In this document: positions 1-6,676 of the stretch, in pieces
How positions within the stretch are numbered: the first letter of the stretch is position 1
How the letters are laid out: each line of letters starts with the position of its first letter
Source of the DNA: Patescibacteria group bacterium
GTDB taxonomy: Bacteria > Patescibacteriota > Minisyncoccia > Minisyncoccales > CG1-02-41-26
Assembly: GCA_018830365.1 (NCBI GenBank)
Contig: JAHJSK010000102.1
Location: forward strand, 1 to 9,585
Reading direction: 5' to 3'
DNA: 9,585 bases
Position numbers and translations under genes: made by a program
The notes under the pieces: generated by a model
Databases searched by the model: none
What the model saw: only the letters and a program-made list of their open reading frames with translations
What the model was told of the DNA's origin: nothing

Positions 1-141
1 ATTATTTCTAATTCGCAAAACATTGTTTGCATTGAATGGGCAGATAAAATTAAAAATATATTGCCCACAGATACATTGTTTTTGCATTTTGAGATGATTG
101 ATAAAAATACAAGAAAAATAATCGCGCATCGCGAATTATGA
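1..141 (+). CDS. tsaE: TsaE, tRNA threonylcarbamoyladenosine biosynthesis ATPase (C-terminal fragment)
   Basis: Only the last 46 codons are in the window; the gene starts upstream. Frame 1 reads without interruption from base 1 to a TGA at 139-141. The visible part contains IVCIEWADKI, which fits the 'hEWP/A..h' segment near the end of TsaE, followed by LPTDTL and a hydrophobic strand with a closing charged segment (FEMIDKNTRKI), also as in TsaE. In the family, TsaE is a cytosolic P-loop ATPase that works with TsaB and TsaD to make t6A at position 37 of tRNAs reading ANN codons. The P-loop and Walker B parts are not visible here, so the call rests on the C-terminal pattern only. The clean TGA stop argues against the UGA=glycine code used by some candidate phyla. 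The next gene starts 68 bases later. Confidence 0.72.
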   Translation: MISNSQNIVCIEWADKIKNILPTDTLFLHFEMIDKNTRKIIAHREL

Positions 142-150
142 ATATTAAAG

Positions 151-179
151 TTGTTAAAAAATCGCAAACATTTTAACAT
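151..179 (+). promoter_or_regulatory. Possible sigma-70-type promoter for the restriction-modification operon
   Basis: TTGTTA at 151-156 and TAACAT at 174-179 are separated by 17 bases. Each box matches 4 of 6 bases of the standard -35 and -10 consensus. They sit just after the tsaE stop and 31 bases before the ATG at 210. A small inverted repeat, TTTGTT/AACAAA (184-189 and 195-200), lies between this site and the start codon and could be an operator or chance in AT-rich DNA. No Shine-Dalgarno sequence is seen before the ATG. Confidence 0.35.
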
Positions 180-209
180 TGCGTTTGTTGATTTAACAAA
201 TTAAAAACT

Positions 210-2258
210 ATGGAAAATATTTTAAACATAATTAAAGATTCAAATTATAGTTTTGCATTATTTGAGAAATTTTTGATTGACGAATTAGAACAAAATATAA
301 AAATTAAAGATGGCAAATTTTATGTTGTTTGTGTTATCCGCGACAAAGAAATCATTTTAAAGCCAGAGGAGGTTGTTCGCCAGCTTTACGCAATGAAATT
401 GCTAAAAGAATATGGCTATCCAAAACAAAGAATCAAATTTGAACACGCAATCCATTTTGGTCGCGAAATAAAATCAGCTGATATTGTTATTTTTGATAAA
501 GACCGCCCAACTGTTGAATATATCATTGTAGAAATTAAAAAACCAAAACTTCAAGACGGAAAAAATCAGCTTCGCTCATACACCAACGCCACTGGCGCGC
601 CAATAGCTGTTTGGACTAATGGCGGACAAATCTCGCATTATAACCGCAAAGACCCTAATTACTTTGAAGATATTACTGACATTCCAAAAGCAGATCAAAC
701 ACTTGAGGATATTTTAAAAGAAAGATTTACACTTAAAAATTTAATTATAAAAGATAAAATTCCGAATGAAGGAAAATCGCTCAAATCTATTATTCAAGAA
801 ATGGAAGACGAGGTTTTGGCAAATGCTGGCGTAGATGTTTTTGAAGAAGTTTTTAAACTCATTTTTACCAAATTATATGATGAATTGCAAAGCAAAGAAA
901 ATAAAATGCGCGTTGAAATTTTTCTTGAAGATAAATTAAATAAAGACGAAAGAGGAGATTACGAAAAAGTAAAAATCGCGCTTGCGAAACTTGATGATTC
1001 TAATTTTCGCGTTCTTGAATTTCGCAACACAGGACAATCGGAAAGTGAATTAAAAAAGAAAATTCAAAAACTTTTTGACGAAGCCAAAGCCAAATGGCCT
1101 GGTGTATTTGACGAAGCCAGTCAAATCCAACTTTCGCCTTCACATCTTTCAATCAGTGTTTCTAGTTTACAGGATATTAAACTTTTCAATTCCAATCTGC
1201 AAATCATTGACGAAGCGTTCGAATATCTGGTCAATAAGTCATCAAGAGGTGAAAAGGGACAATATTTTACACCTCGCCATGTGATTGATATGTGCGTCAA
1301 AATGCTCAATCCAAAAGCGGGCGAATACATGATAGACACAGCCGCCGGCTCTTGCGGATTTACCGTGCATACCATTTTCCAAATCACCGGACATCTTTTT
1401 CAAAACACGGATATTTCCGAAGAAGAAAAAGAAAATGTGCTAAAAGTTTTTGGTATTGATTTTGACGAAAAAGTTGTGCGCGTCGCTCGCACATTGAACT
1501 TGATCGCAGGCGACGGCAACACCAACGTTTTGCACTTGAACAACCTTGATTATGATCGTTGGAATGAAACTATCAGCAATCGCGAATGGCTGGAAGTGTA
1601 CGGCGGTGGATTAAAACGGCTTGAGGCGTTGCGCAAAGACCCAGCGGGATATAAAGAATTTAATTTTGATATTTTAATGGCTAATCCGCCGTTTGCTGGC
1701 GACATTAAAGAATCTCGTATTATTCATAAATACGATCTCGGCTATAACGAAAAGAACAAACCGAAATCAAAAGTTGGTCGCGACATTTTGTTTATTGAAA
1801 GAAATCTAAATTTTCTCAAGCCCGGTGGAAGAATGGCGATTGTTTTACCGCAAGGTCGTTTTAACAATACATCTGATAAATACATTCGCGAATATATCGC
1901 TGGAAAGGGGCGTATTTTGGCGGTGGTTGGGCTTAATGTGAATACTTTCAAACCGCACACTGGAACAAAAACCAGCGTACTGTTTGTACAGAAATGGAAC
2001 GATGACTCGAAAAAAGGGCCGCTCTGCAAAAAATCGGAAGATTATCCGATTTTCTTTGCGGTGTCAGAGAAATCCGGCAAGGATAATTCCGGCGAGTATG
2101 TATTTGTTAAGAACGGAAATGGTCAGCCAAAATTGGATAAAAACGGTCATTTAGTAATTGACCACGATTTGCACAACCACGATGGCGAATTGCCCGAAGG
2201 TGTGGCGGAAAAGTTTATTGAATGGGCGAAATCGGAAAAATTAAGTTTTTGGAAATAA
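210..2258 (+). CDS. Nuclease-methyltransferase fusion (HsdR N-terminal-like domain plus HsdM-type N6-adenine methyltransferase)
   Basis: This 682-residue protein joins a restriction domain to a modification domain. Residues 1-170 resemble the N-terminal nuclease domain of type I R subunits. The PD-(D/E)XK residues appear intact: D91 (ADIVIFD), E108 and K110 (VEIKKP), then Q120 and Y124 of the QxxxY motif. Residues 175-345 are a helical linker. Residues 345-600 are an N6-adenine methyltransferase: GQYFTP at 350-355, SAM motif I DTAAGSCGF at 376-384, catalytic NPPF at 492-495. No helicase motor follows, which sets it apart from HsdR and makes it resemble the RM subunit of BcgI-like type IIB enzymes, where one polypeptide cuts and methylates and a separate S subunit gives specificity. 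That partner is probably the HsdS-like gene at 3020. The methyltransferase half is clearly richer in GC than the next gene. A solitary modification enzyme with an inactive nuclease domain cannot be excluded from sequence alone. Confidence 0.9.
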   Translation: MENILNIIKDSNYSFALFEKFLIDELEQNIKIKDGKFYVVCVIRDKEIILKPEEVVRQLYAMKLLKEYGYPKQRIKFEHAIHFGREIKSADIVIFDKDRPTVEYIIVEIKKPKLQDGKNQLRSYTNATGAPIAVWTNGGQISHYNRKDPNYFEDITDIPKADQTLEDILKERFTLKNLIIKDKIPNEGKSLKSIIQEMEDEVLANAGVDVFEEVFKLIFTKLYDELQSKENKMRVEIFLEDKLNKDERGDYEKVKIALAKLDDSNFRVLEFRNTGQSESELKKKIQKLFDEAKAKWPGVFDEASQIQLSPSHLSISVSSLQDIKLFNSNLQIIDEAFEYLVNKSSRGEKGQYFTPRHVIDMCVKMLNPKAGEYMIDTAAGSCGFTVHTIFQITGHLFQNTDISEEEKENVLKVFGIDFDEKVVRVARTLNLIAGDGNTNVLHLNNLDYDRWNETISNREWLEVYGGGLKRLEALRKDPAGYKEFNFDILMANPPFAGDIKESRIIHKYDLGYNEKNKPKSKVGRDILFIERNLNFLKPGGRMAIVLPQGRFNNTSDKYIREYIAGKGRILAVVGLNVNTFKPHTGTKTSVLFVQKWNDDSKKGPLCKKSEDYPIFFAVSEKSGKDNSGEYVFVKNGNGQPKLDKNGHLVIDHDLHNHDGELPEGVAEKFIEWAKSEKLSFWK

Positions 2259-2259
2259 A
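2234..2259 (+). repeat. 26-bp direct repeat, copy 1 (end of the methyltransferase gene)
   Basis: These 26 bases encode the last residues, EKLSFWK, and the stop codon of the nuclease-methyltransferase gene. They are repeated without mismatch at 4528-4553. The HNH-like gene starts two bases after this copy. Confidence 0.9.
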
Positions 2260-2260
2260 T

Positions 2261-3007
2261 ATGGAGTGTAAATTTTGCCTTAAAGATAAAAAATTAATTG
2301 ATGCACACATTATTCCGCGTTGTTTTTTTGAGGCAATGAGAGATAAAAAAGATAATCGACCATTTCAACTTTTATCAAATACTAAAAATGAATATTCACA
2401 GAAATTATGGATAGGATTATATGATAAAAATATTCTCTGCGAAGACTGCGAAAAGGTTTTTCAAAAATATGACGACTATGCTTGTAAAGCCTTATTGTCA
2501 AATATCGACGAAAGTGATTATATTTTAGATCCGAATGGAAATAAAATTGGCTATAAGTTAGAAAATGTTGATTATAAAAAGTTAAAATTATTTTTTCTTT
2601 CAGTTTTATGGCGGGCTTCTGTTTCAAAAAGAAAAGAGTTTAAAAAAGTTGATATTGGAAGATCGTTTGAGGATCGCTTAAAAGCAATGGTTAAAAATTT
2701 TGATCCGGGTAGCACAAATGATTTTTTGCTTGTTCTGCGGAGATTTATTGATGATTTAGGTAAAAATTTTTTAATGGATCCGTATAAATTGAGAATAGAT
2801 GAAATCAATTTTTATCGTTTCTACTTAGGGGCAGGGTATGAATTTCATATTAAAGTAGATAAAAGAAATTTAAAAAAATCTGATGTTTTATACCTGCTAG
2901 CGTTGAGATCGGAAAGTCTTTTATATGTACCCTTTAGAGAAAATCTATTAAGTTCAAAAGAATTCCCTATTTTAAAAGATATTTTGAATAAATCAAAAAA
3001 GAGATAA
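2261..3007 (+). CDS. HNH-like (treble-clef zinc finger) protein of unknown function between the M and S genes
   Basis: The frame is open from 2222, but the ATG at 2261 is the better start: it lies 2 bases after the methyltransferase stop and immediately precedes the conserved cysteines, while the earlier ATG would lie inside that gene. The 248-residue product has a CxxC pair (C3, C6), then DAHIIP with H16, then ILCEDCEKVF with C60 and C63, followed by DDYA. Two CxxC knuckles around a 'D-x-H-I-x-P' motif are typical of HNH/treble-clef endonucleases, with H16 as the likely general base. The histidine usual after the second CxxC is replaced by glutamate (CEDCEK), so it may be a variant HNH enzyme or a zinc-binding protein without catalysis. 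The remaining 170 residues are charged and I do not recognise them. No signal peptide or membrane segment is seen. Its position between M and S genes suggests co-expression with the restriction system. Composition is very AT-rich, unlike the 3' half of the methyltransferase gene. Confidence 0.75.
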   Translation: MECKFCLKDKKLIDAHIIPRCFFEAMRDKKDNRPFQLLSNTKNEYSQKLWIGLYDKNILCEDCEKVFQKYDDYACKALLSNIDESDYILDPNGNKIGYKLENVDYKKLKLFFLSVLWRASVSKRKEFKKVDIGRSFEDRLKAMVKNFDPGSTNDFLLVLRRFIDDLGKNFLMDPYKLRIDEINFYRFYLGAGYEFHIKVDKRNLKKSDVLYLLALRSESLLYVPFRENLLSSKEFPILKDILNKSKKR

Positions 3008-3019
3008 TCACGAATAACT

Positions 3020-4447
3020 ATGCAATACTCAATCGTAAATTACAAAACAGTAAAAGAAAATTCTGATTTCAGAATTGATTCGGATTGCTTTGTGCTTTTA
3101 GATGAATTTAGGAAAAAGTATCCGAAAAATGAAAATGAAATTTTTCTTTTGGATGAAAATTATATAAAAATAATTGATGGAGACAGAGGGAAGAATTATC
3201 CAAATGGAAATGATTTTCAAAAAGAAGGTTACTGTGTTTTTTTAAATACTTCAAATGTTTTACAAAATGGACTTGAGTTGTCTCATTGTCAATATATTAC
3301 AAAGGAGAAAGATGCCTCTTTGGGGGGTGGAAAATTACAAAAAAACGATATTGTTTTTACTACAAGAGGGACTATCGGGAATGTAGGAATTTATAATAAT
3401 TTTATAGGCGAAGAAAATTTAAGGATAAACTCTGGCATGATTATTTTTAGATTAAAAAATATTTTACCTGAGTATTTTTTTGTTTTATTGGTCAGTGACT
3501 ATTTTAAAAAACAGATAAAAATTTATTCTTCTGGTTCTGTTCAAAGTCAAATTCCCATTCATGCGATAAAACAGCTTAAGATTCCAATTTTTTCTCAAAC
3601 CTTTCAAAATAAAATTTTAGAAATTGAAAATCAATTTAGTTACTTTTTAGATCAATCCAAATCTCTCTACTCCCAAGCCGAGCAACTCCTCCTTTCCGAA
3701 CTCGGACTTTTGGATTGGAAGCCGAAGCATACACTCGCTTTTGTTAAAAACTTTTCCGACACCAAACAAACGGAGCGAATAGACGCGGAGTATTTTCAGC
3801 CGAAATACGAGGAAATTATTGACGCAGTAAAAAAATACGAAGGCGGTTTCGATGAATTGGGAAATTTAATAAAAATCAAAGACAAGAATTTTACACCTGA
3901 CGAAAAGAAACAATACAAATATATTGAACTTTCAAATATTTCTGCGAATGGCGAAATTAGCGGTTACTTAGAAAGTTTTGGCAACGAATTACCGTCGCGA
4001 GCACGCAGGGAAGTCGTGAAAGGTGATGTTGTTGTTTCGTCAATTGAGGGTTCGCTCGGTAGTATCGCCTTAATTACTGAAAACTGGACAAACGCTTTAT
4101 GTTCCAGTGGTTTTTTTGTCGCTAATTCGGATAAAATAAATTCTGAAACATTGCTTGTATTACTTAAAACAAAAATCGGTCAAATGCAGTTGAAAAAGGG
4201 TTGTAAAGGTACAATTTTAACAGCAATCAATAAAGATGAGTTGTCTAAAATTGTTTTGCCAAAAATTGGCTCAAAAACACAAGAACAGATCAAAGAAAAA
4301 ATAACTGAAATGTACCAAACAAAAAAATTATCAAAATCACTGCTTGAAATCGCCAAGCGTGGCGTAGAAATGGCGATTGAAAAAGACGAACCCGAAGCCG
4401 AAAAATGGATTAATGGCGAGCTTGATAAATTAGAAATAAAATTTTAA
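3020..4447 (+). CDS. hsdS: Type I-like specificity subunit (HsdS) with two target recognition domains
   Basis: This 475-residue protein has the repeated layout of HsdS. Target recognition domain 1 spans about 1-200, with NDIVFTTRGTIGNVGI at 109-124 and IPIHAIKQLKIPI at 178-190. A conserved helical spacer covers about 195-230 (QAEQLLLSELGL). Recognition domain 2 spans about 240-420, with KGDVVVSSIEGSLGSI at 334-349 and LTAINKDELSKIVLPKI at 400-416. A C-terminal helix follows (EIAKRGVEMAIEKDEPEAEKW). In this family each domain reads one half of a split target, and the helices set the spacing and bind the methyltransferase. It should therefore target the fusion protein encoded at 210. It begins 12 bases after the HNH-like gene ends, so it is probably in the same transcript. 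Base composition changes sharply near 3655: the first domain is AT-rich, while the spacer is near 50% GC with many C-ending codons. That pattern suggests exchange of recognition domain 1. The target sequence cannot be predicted. Confidence 0.92.
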   Translation: MQYSIVNYKTVKENSDFRIDSDCFVLLDEFRKKYPKNENEIFLLDENYIKIIDGDRGKNYPNGNDFQKEGYCVFLNTSNVLQNGLELSHCQYITKEKDASLGGGKLQKNDIVFTTRGTIGNVGIYNNFIGEENLRINSGMIIFRLKNILPEYFFVLLVSDYFKKQIKIYSSGSVQSQIPIHAIKQLKIPIFSQTFQNKILEIENQFSYFLDQSKSLYSQAEQLLLSELGLLDWKPKHTLAFVKNFSDTKQTERIDAEYFQPKYEEIIDAVKKYEGGFDELGNLIKIKDKNFTPDEKKQYKYIELSNISANGEISGYLESFGNELPSRARREVVKGDVVVSSIEGSLGSIALITENWTNALCSSGFFVANSDKINSETLLVLLKTKIGQMQLKKGCKGTILTAINKDELSKIVLPKIGSKTQEQIKEKITEMYQTKKLSKSLLEIAKRGVEMAIEKDEPEAEKWINGELDKLEIKF

Positions 4448-4527
4448 CAATATGTAAAAACAAATAAAACAAATAATCTTAGCATAAAAACAGAGAAATA
4501 GGACCCGCAACGAAGTTAAAATTTATT

Positions 4528-4553
4528 GGAAAAATTAAGTTTTTGGAAATAAA
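4528..4553 (+). repeat. 26-bp direct repeat, copy 2 (remnant of a methyltransferase 3' end)
   Basis: A perfect copy of 2234-2259, including the codons for EKLSFWK and the TAA stop (here 4550-4552). Similarity continues upstream: TTTATTG at 4522-4528 matches 2214-2220 if 14 bases (2221-2234) were lost. The same frame hits a stop at 4517-4519, so this is a short remnant and not a gene. It lies directly in front of the DUF3800 start codon, as copy 1 lies directly in front of the HNH-like gene. The simplest reading is a scar of recombination or duplication at methyltransferase gene ends. Confidence 0.85.
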
Positions 4554-4557
4554 AATT

Positions 4558-5361
4558 ATGAGTTTTTTTAAATTTAACAAAAAAATAAAAACAGAGGATT
4601 TAAAACTTTCTGACCATAATCAAATTTGGACGAAGTTTTGTTTTTTGGACGAAACAGGCGTTTTGAGCGATCGGCAAGAACAATATTTTACTGTTGGAAT
4701 ATTAAAAATGAGCCAACCTTATTATTTGCAGAACAGATTATTTTTTGAAAGAAGCAAAATTAAATTCTATGACGAAATAAAATTTAATAAATTATCAAAA
4801 AATAATGTTGGTTTTACCAAAACAGCAATCAATGCTCTTTTTGAAACAAGAAGCGTTAGTTTTTATTCTTACACCATAAGTACTAAGAGTGATTATTTTT
4901 TAGAAAATTTTAATAAGAATTCTTGGTTGGCTTACGAACAAATAACGCTTAAATTATTAGAAGCGGCGCTTTCTAATCAAGAAATTATTATTCTTATTGC
5001 GGACTATGTAACAACGCCCAAAAATATCCGCTTTGAAGTTGAGACGAAGAAAAAATTTAATCAAAATAAAAAACGACTTGCTCTGGCTGGTGTTTGTAGA
5101 TTTGATTCAAAATCAAACGATTTGTTACAGCTGGTTGATATTTTAATAGGCGCTATAACCTATAATATAAAATTTACAAAAAAGTTGGTTGACGGATCAA
5201 AATATAAAATTGAAATTGTTAATTTTTTAAAAAATAAACTAGGAACAGATACTTTTATTAAAGGATTTAAAAATCACAATTTTAATATATTTGTGGATAA
5301 AACAGATCGGTTGAATGTGGTTCAAAATGAGAAAGAAAATGAAAAGGGGCTATCGTCCTAA
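4558..5361 (+). CDS. DUF3800 family protein (predicted RNase H-like fold)
   Basis: The frame also offers an ATG at 4543, but that lies inside the repeated methyltransferase tail. I therefore prefer 4558, five bases after the remnant's stop codon, giving 267 residues. DUF3800 hallmarks are present in order: LDETG (D31, E32), YDEIKF (E73), the hydrophobic strand ending in AD (D149), and SNDLLQLVDILIGA (Q191, D194), matching the family's 'S..LQ.aD...GA' ending motif. The spaced acidic residues D31, E73, D149 and D194 would suit a metal-dependent nuclease, which is the usual prediction for this family, though its activity is not established. There is no signal peptide or membrane segment. Family members are often found near mobile or defence genes, and this one directly follows a restriction-modification locus. 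The last codons (KGLSS) are encoded by the left arm and loop of a terminator hairpin, so the C-terminus may be recently altered. Confidence 0.8.
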   Translation: MSFFKFNKKIKTEDLKLSDHNQIWTKFCFLDETGVLSDRQEQYFTVGILKMSQPYYLQNRLFFERSKIKFYDEIKFNKLSKNNVGFTKTAINALFETRSVSFYSYTISTKSDYFLENFNKNSWLAYEQITLKLLEAALSNQEIIILIADYVTTPKNIRFEVETKKKFNQNKKRLALAGVCRFDSKSNDLLQLVDILIGAITYNIKFTKKLVDGSKYKIEIVNFLKNKLGTDTFIKGFKNHNFNIFVDKTDRLNVVQNEKENEKGLSS

Positions 5362-5383
5362 CGGTCGACGCCCCTTTTCGATA
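5341..5383 (+). terminator. Hairpin terminator overlapping the end of the DUF3800 gene
   Basis: GAAAAGGGGC at 5341-5350 pairs perfectly with GCCCCTTTTC at 5370-5379, with a 19-base loop. The A-tract and T-tract sit inside the arms, so it could stop transcription from either side. The DUF3800 stop codon (5359-5361) lies in the loop. Confidence 0.65.
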
Positions 5384-5438
5384 CTTGTATGTGTAGTATA
5401 TATCAAGCGGTTAGTGTAAGTCAATGGCCTGTGGATAG

Positions 5439-5474
5439 CTCAACTAATATCGCCTTTAAACGATAATAGTTGAG
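5439..5474 (+). promoter_or_regulatory. Stem-loop directly upstream of the exonuclease gene
   Basis: CTCAACTAATATCG at 5439-5452 pairs with CGATAATAGTTGAG at 5461-5474 with one mismatch and an 8-base loop (CCTTTAAA). It ends 18 bases before the ATG at 5493. No strong T-run follows directly, so an operator, a 5' UTR structure or an attenuator is as likely as a terminator. The stretch 5384-5438 between the terminator and this hairpin shows nothing else I can identify with confidence. Confidence 0.5.
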
Positions 5475-5492
5475 AAATAAAATTTTAATTTT

Positions 5493-6530
5493 ATGATCAT
5501 TGATAATAAAAAACATTTTCTCATTATTGATAGCAATTCTGTTTTGCATCGCGCGTTTCATGCTTTGCCTCTTTTATCAACGAAAAATGGAGAAATAGTT
5601 AACGCGGTTTACGGATTTTGCCTTGTTTTTTTGAAAGCGTTGAAAGAGATAAATCCGAGTTTTGTCGCGGCTGTTTTTGATTTGCCTGGACCCACTTTTC
5701 GTCACGAAGCATCAAAGGAATATAAAGCAAAAAGACCTCCCACGCCAAAAGAGCTTTGCGAGCAATTTGAAAAAGCAAAAGAAATCCTTAAAGCGTTTAA
5801 TGTTCCTATTTTTGAAAAACAGGGATGGGAGGCCGATGATTTAATCGGCACTCTTTCTAAAAAGGTTTTAAAAAATCAAAATTCGTTGGAAATTGAGACA
5901 TTTATTTTAACTAGCGATTCTGATATTTTTCAATTAGTTGACGCTCAAACAAAAGTTTATGCTTCAAACAAAGGGCTTAAAGACACTATTTTATACGATT
6001 ACGACAAGGTTAAGGAAAAATATCAAGGACTTTTACCTTCCCAGCTTATTGATTACAACGCTCTAAAAGGAGACCCTTCTGATAATATTGCCGGTGTCCC
6101 GGGAATTGGGGAAAAAACAGCATTAAAATTGATTAAAGAATTTGGGACTTTGGAGAATTTATATGAAAGCATAGAAAAACCGGAATTCGCGGCAAATGAA
6201 AAAATTCACTTACCTCGCACCCCAGAAAGTTCTATTGTTCATAGTGGAGACGAAGGGCTACAAGCAATTATTCCTCTTCAAGAAAACCCCTGTTTCAACA
6301 CGGGGGTGCGGGGTTTAGCTCCGCATTTTTTAGCAAAATTAAAACAATACAAAGAGCAAGCTTTTCTTGCGAGATTTTTAGTTCAAATACAGCGCGATGT
6401 TGCTTTAGAATTTAATTTGGAAAATTGTGAATTGCCAAAAATTGACAAGGAAAAAGTAAGTCAAGTTTTTGAAAAATTTGAATTTCACGCTTTAATAAAA
6501 AGAATTAACAATGACGAATTTTTGTGTTAG
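5493..6530 (+). CDS. Stand-alone 5'-3' exonuclease (DNA polymerase I N-terminal domain) with a palindromic in-frame insertion
   Basis: This 345-residue protein matches the PolA 5'-3' exonuclease (FEN-like) domain. Metal-binding acidic residues are visible: D13 (IIDSNS), D63 (VFDLPG), E113, D115 and D116 (GWEADDLIGT), D142 and D144 (TSDSDIF), D194 and D197 (KGDPSDN). A helix-hairpin-helix follows at 201-210 (GVPGIGEKTA). Such enzymes remove RNA primers and flaps during lagging-strand synthesis and repair. After the exonuclease domain the protein continues briefly with FEKFEFHALIKRI, which corresponds to the junction leading into the rest of PolA, then stops at TAG. No polymerase domain is seen downstream, so this is a split or truncated PolA, or a naturally separate exonuclease. 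Residues about 238-281 interrupt the usual spacing between helix-hairpin-helix and the 'KLKQYKEQAFLARFL' helix. That stretch is encoded by palindromic DNA (see the separate repeat) and has no counterpart in the family as I know it. All catalytic residues precede the insertion. Confidence 0.9.
   Translation: MIIDNKKHFLIIDSNSVLHRAFHALPLLSTKNGEIVNAVYGFCLVFLKALKEINPSFVAAVFDLPGPTFRHEASKEYKAKRPPTPKELCEQFEKAKEILKAFNVPIFEKQGWEADDLIGTLSKKVLKNQNSLEIETFILTSDSDIFQLVDAQTKVYASNKGLKDTILYDYDKVKEKYQGLLPSQLIDYNALKGDPSDNIAGVPGIGEKTALKLIKEFGTLENLYESIEKPEFAANEKIHLPRTPESSIVHSGDEGLQAIIPLQENPCFNTGVRGLAPHFLAKLKQYKEQAFLARFLVQIQRDVALEFNLENCELPKIDKEKVSQVFEKFEFHALIKRINNDEFLC
6204..6335 (+). repeat. Palindromic element inserted in frame in the exonuclease gene
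   Basis: This stretch is more GC-rich than its surroundings and is bounded by an 11-base inverted repeat with one mismatch (6213-6223 against 6303-6313). Inside it, CCCCTGT at 6287-6293 faces ACACGGGG at 6298-6305. At its end, TGCGGGG and CTCCGCA (6307-6313 and 6319-6325) form a 7-pair stem with one G-T pair and loop TTTAG. The middle, around 6236-6272, looks like the widespread degenerate repeats built on CATTGCGAG...GAAGCAAT; that resemblance is from memory. The frame stays open through it, adding about 44 residues. Insertions that keep the reading frame are typical of Rickettsia palindromic-element-like repeats. The exact ends are uncertain by several bases. Confidence 0.6.
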
Positions 6531-6580
6531 AATTATAAAATTGTTGTTGATGGCAATAATGGAATCAGCGATTTCCAGAT

Positions 6581-6611
6581 AAGCAATTTTTCTCTCCGAG
6601 AAAAATTGCTT
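6581..6611 (+). repeat. Perfect 14-bp stem-loop downstream of the exonuclease gene
   Basis: AAGCAATTTTTCTC (6581-6594) and GAGAAAAATTGCTT (6598-6611) pair perfectly around a 3-base loop (TCC). The centre is T/A-rich, unlike a classic terminator. It is the first of three hairpins in the 245-base gap between the exonuclease and methyltransferase genes. Confidence 0.7.
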
Positions 6612-6619
6612 TGGCGAGA

Positions 6620-6647
6620 CCAGATATGCCCCTTATCGGGGCACTGG
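6620..6647 (+). repeat. Second stem-loop of the intergenic hairpin cluster
   Basis: TGCCCC (6627-6632) pairs with GGGGCA (6638-6643) around TTATC. CCAG (6620-6623) and CTGG (6644-6647) extend the stem past a 3-base bulge. It is separated from the first hairpin by 8 bases, so the two may be parts of one structured element or RNA. Confidence 0.55.
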
Positions 6648-6676
6648 CACAGCGCAGCAATGGGATGGTTAATTTA

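Noticed and set aside
210..2258. Full-length type I R subunit (HsdR)
   Set aside because: Only the N-terminal nuclease-like domain is present. There are no Walker A, DEAD-box or other helicase motifs before the methyltransferase region begins.
2222..2260. Earlier ATG for the HNH-like gene
   Set aside because: It lies inside the methyltransferase gene, and the extra 13 residues simply translate that gene's tail in another frame. The ATG at 2261 sits right before the conserved CxxC.
4543..4557. Earlier ATG-type start for the DUF3800 gene
   Set aside because: It falls within the 26-bp repeated methyltransferase tail, so the five extra residues are probably not part of the original protein.
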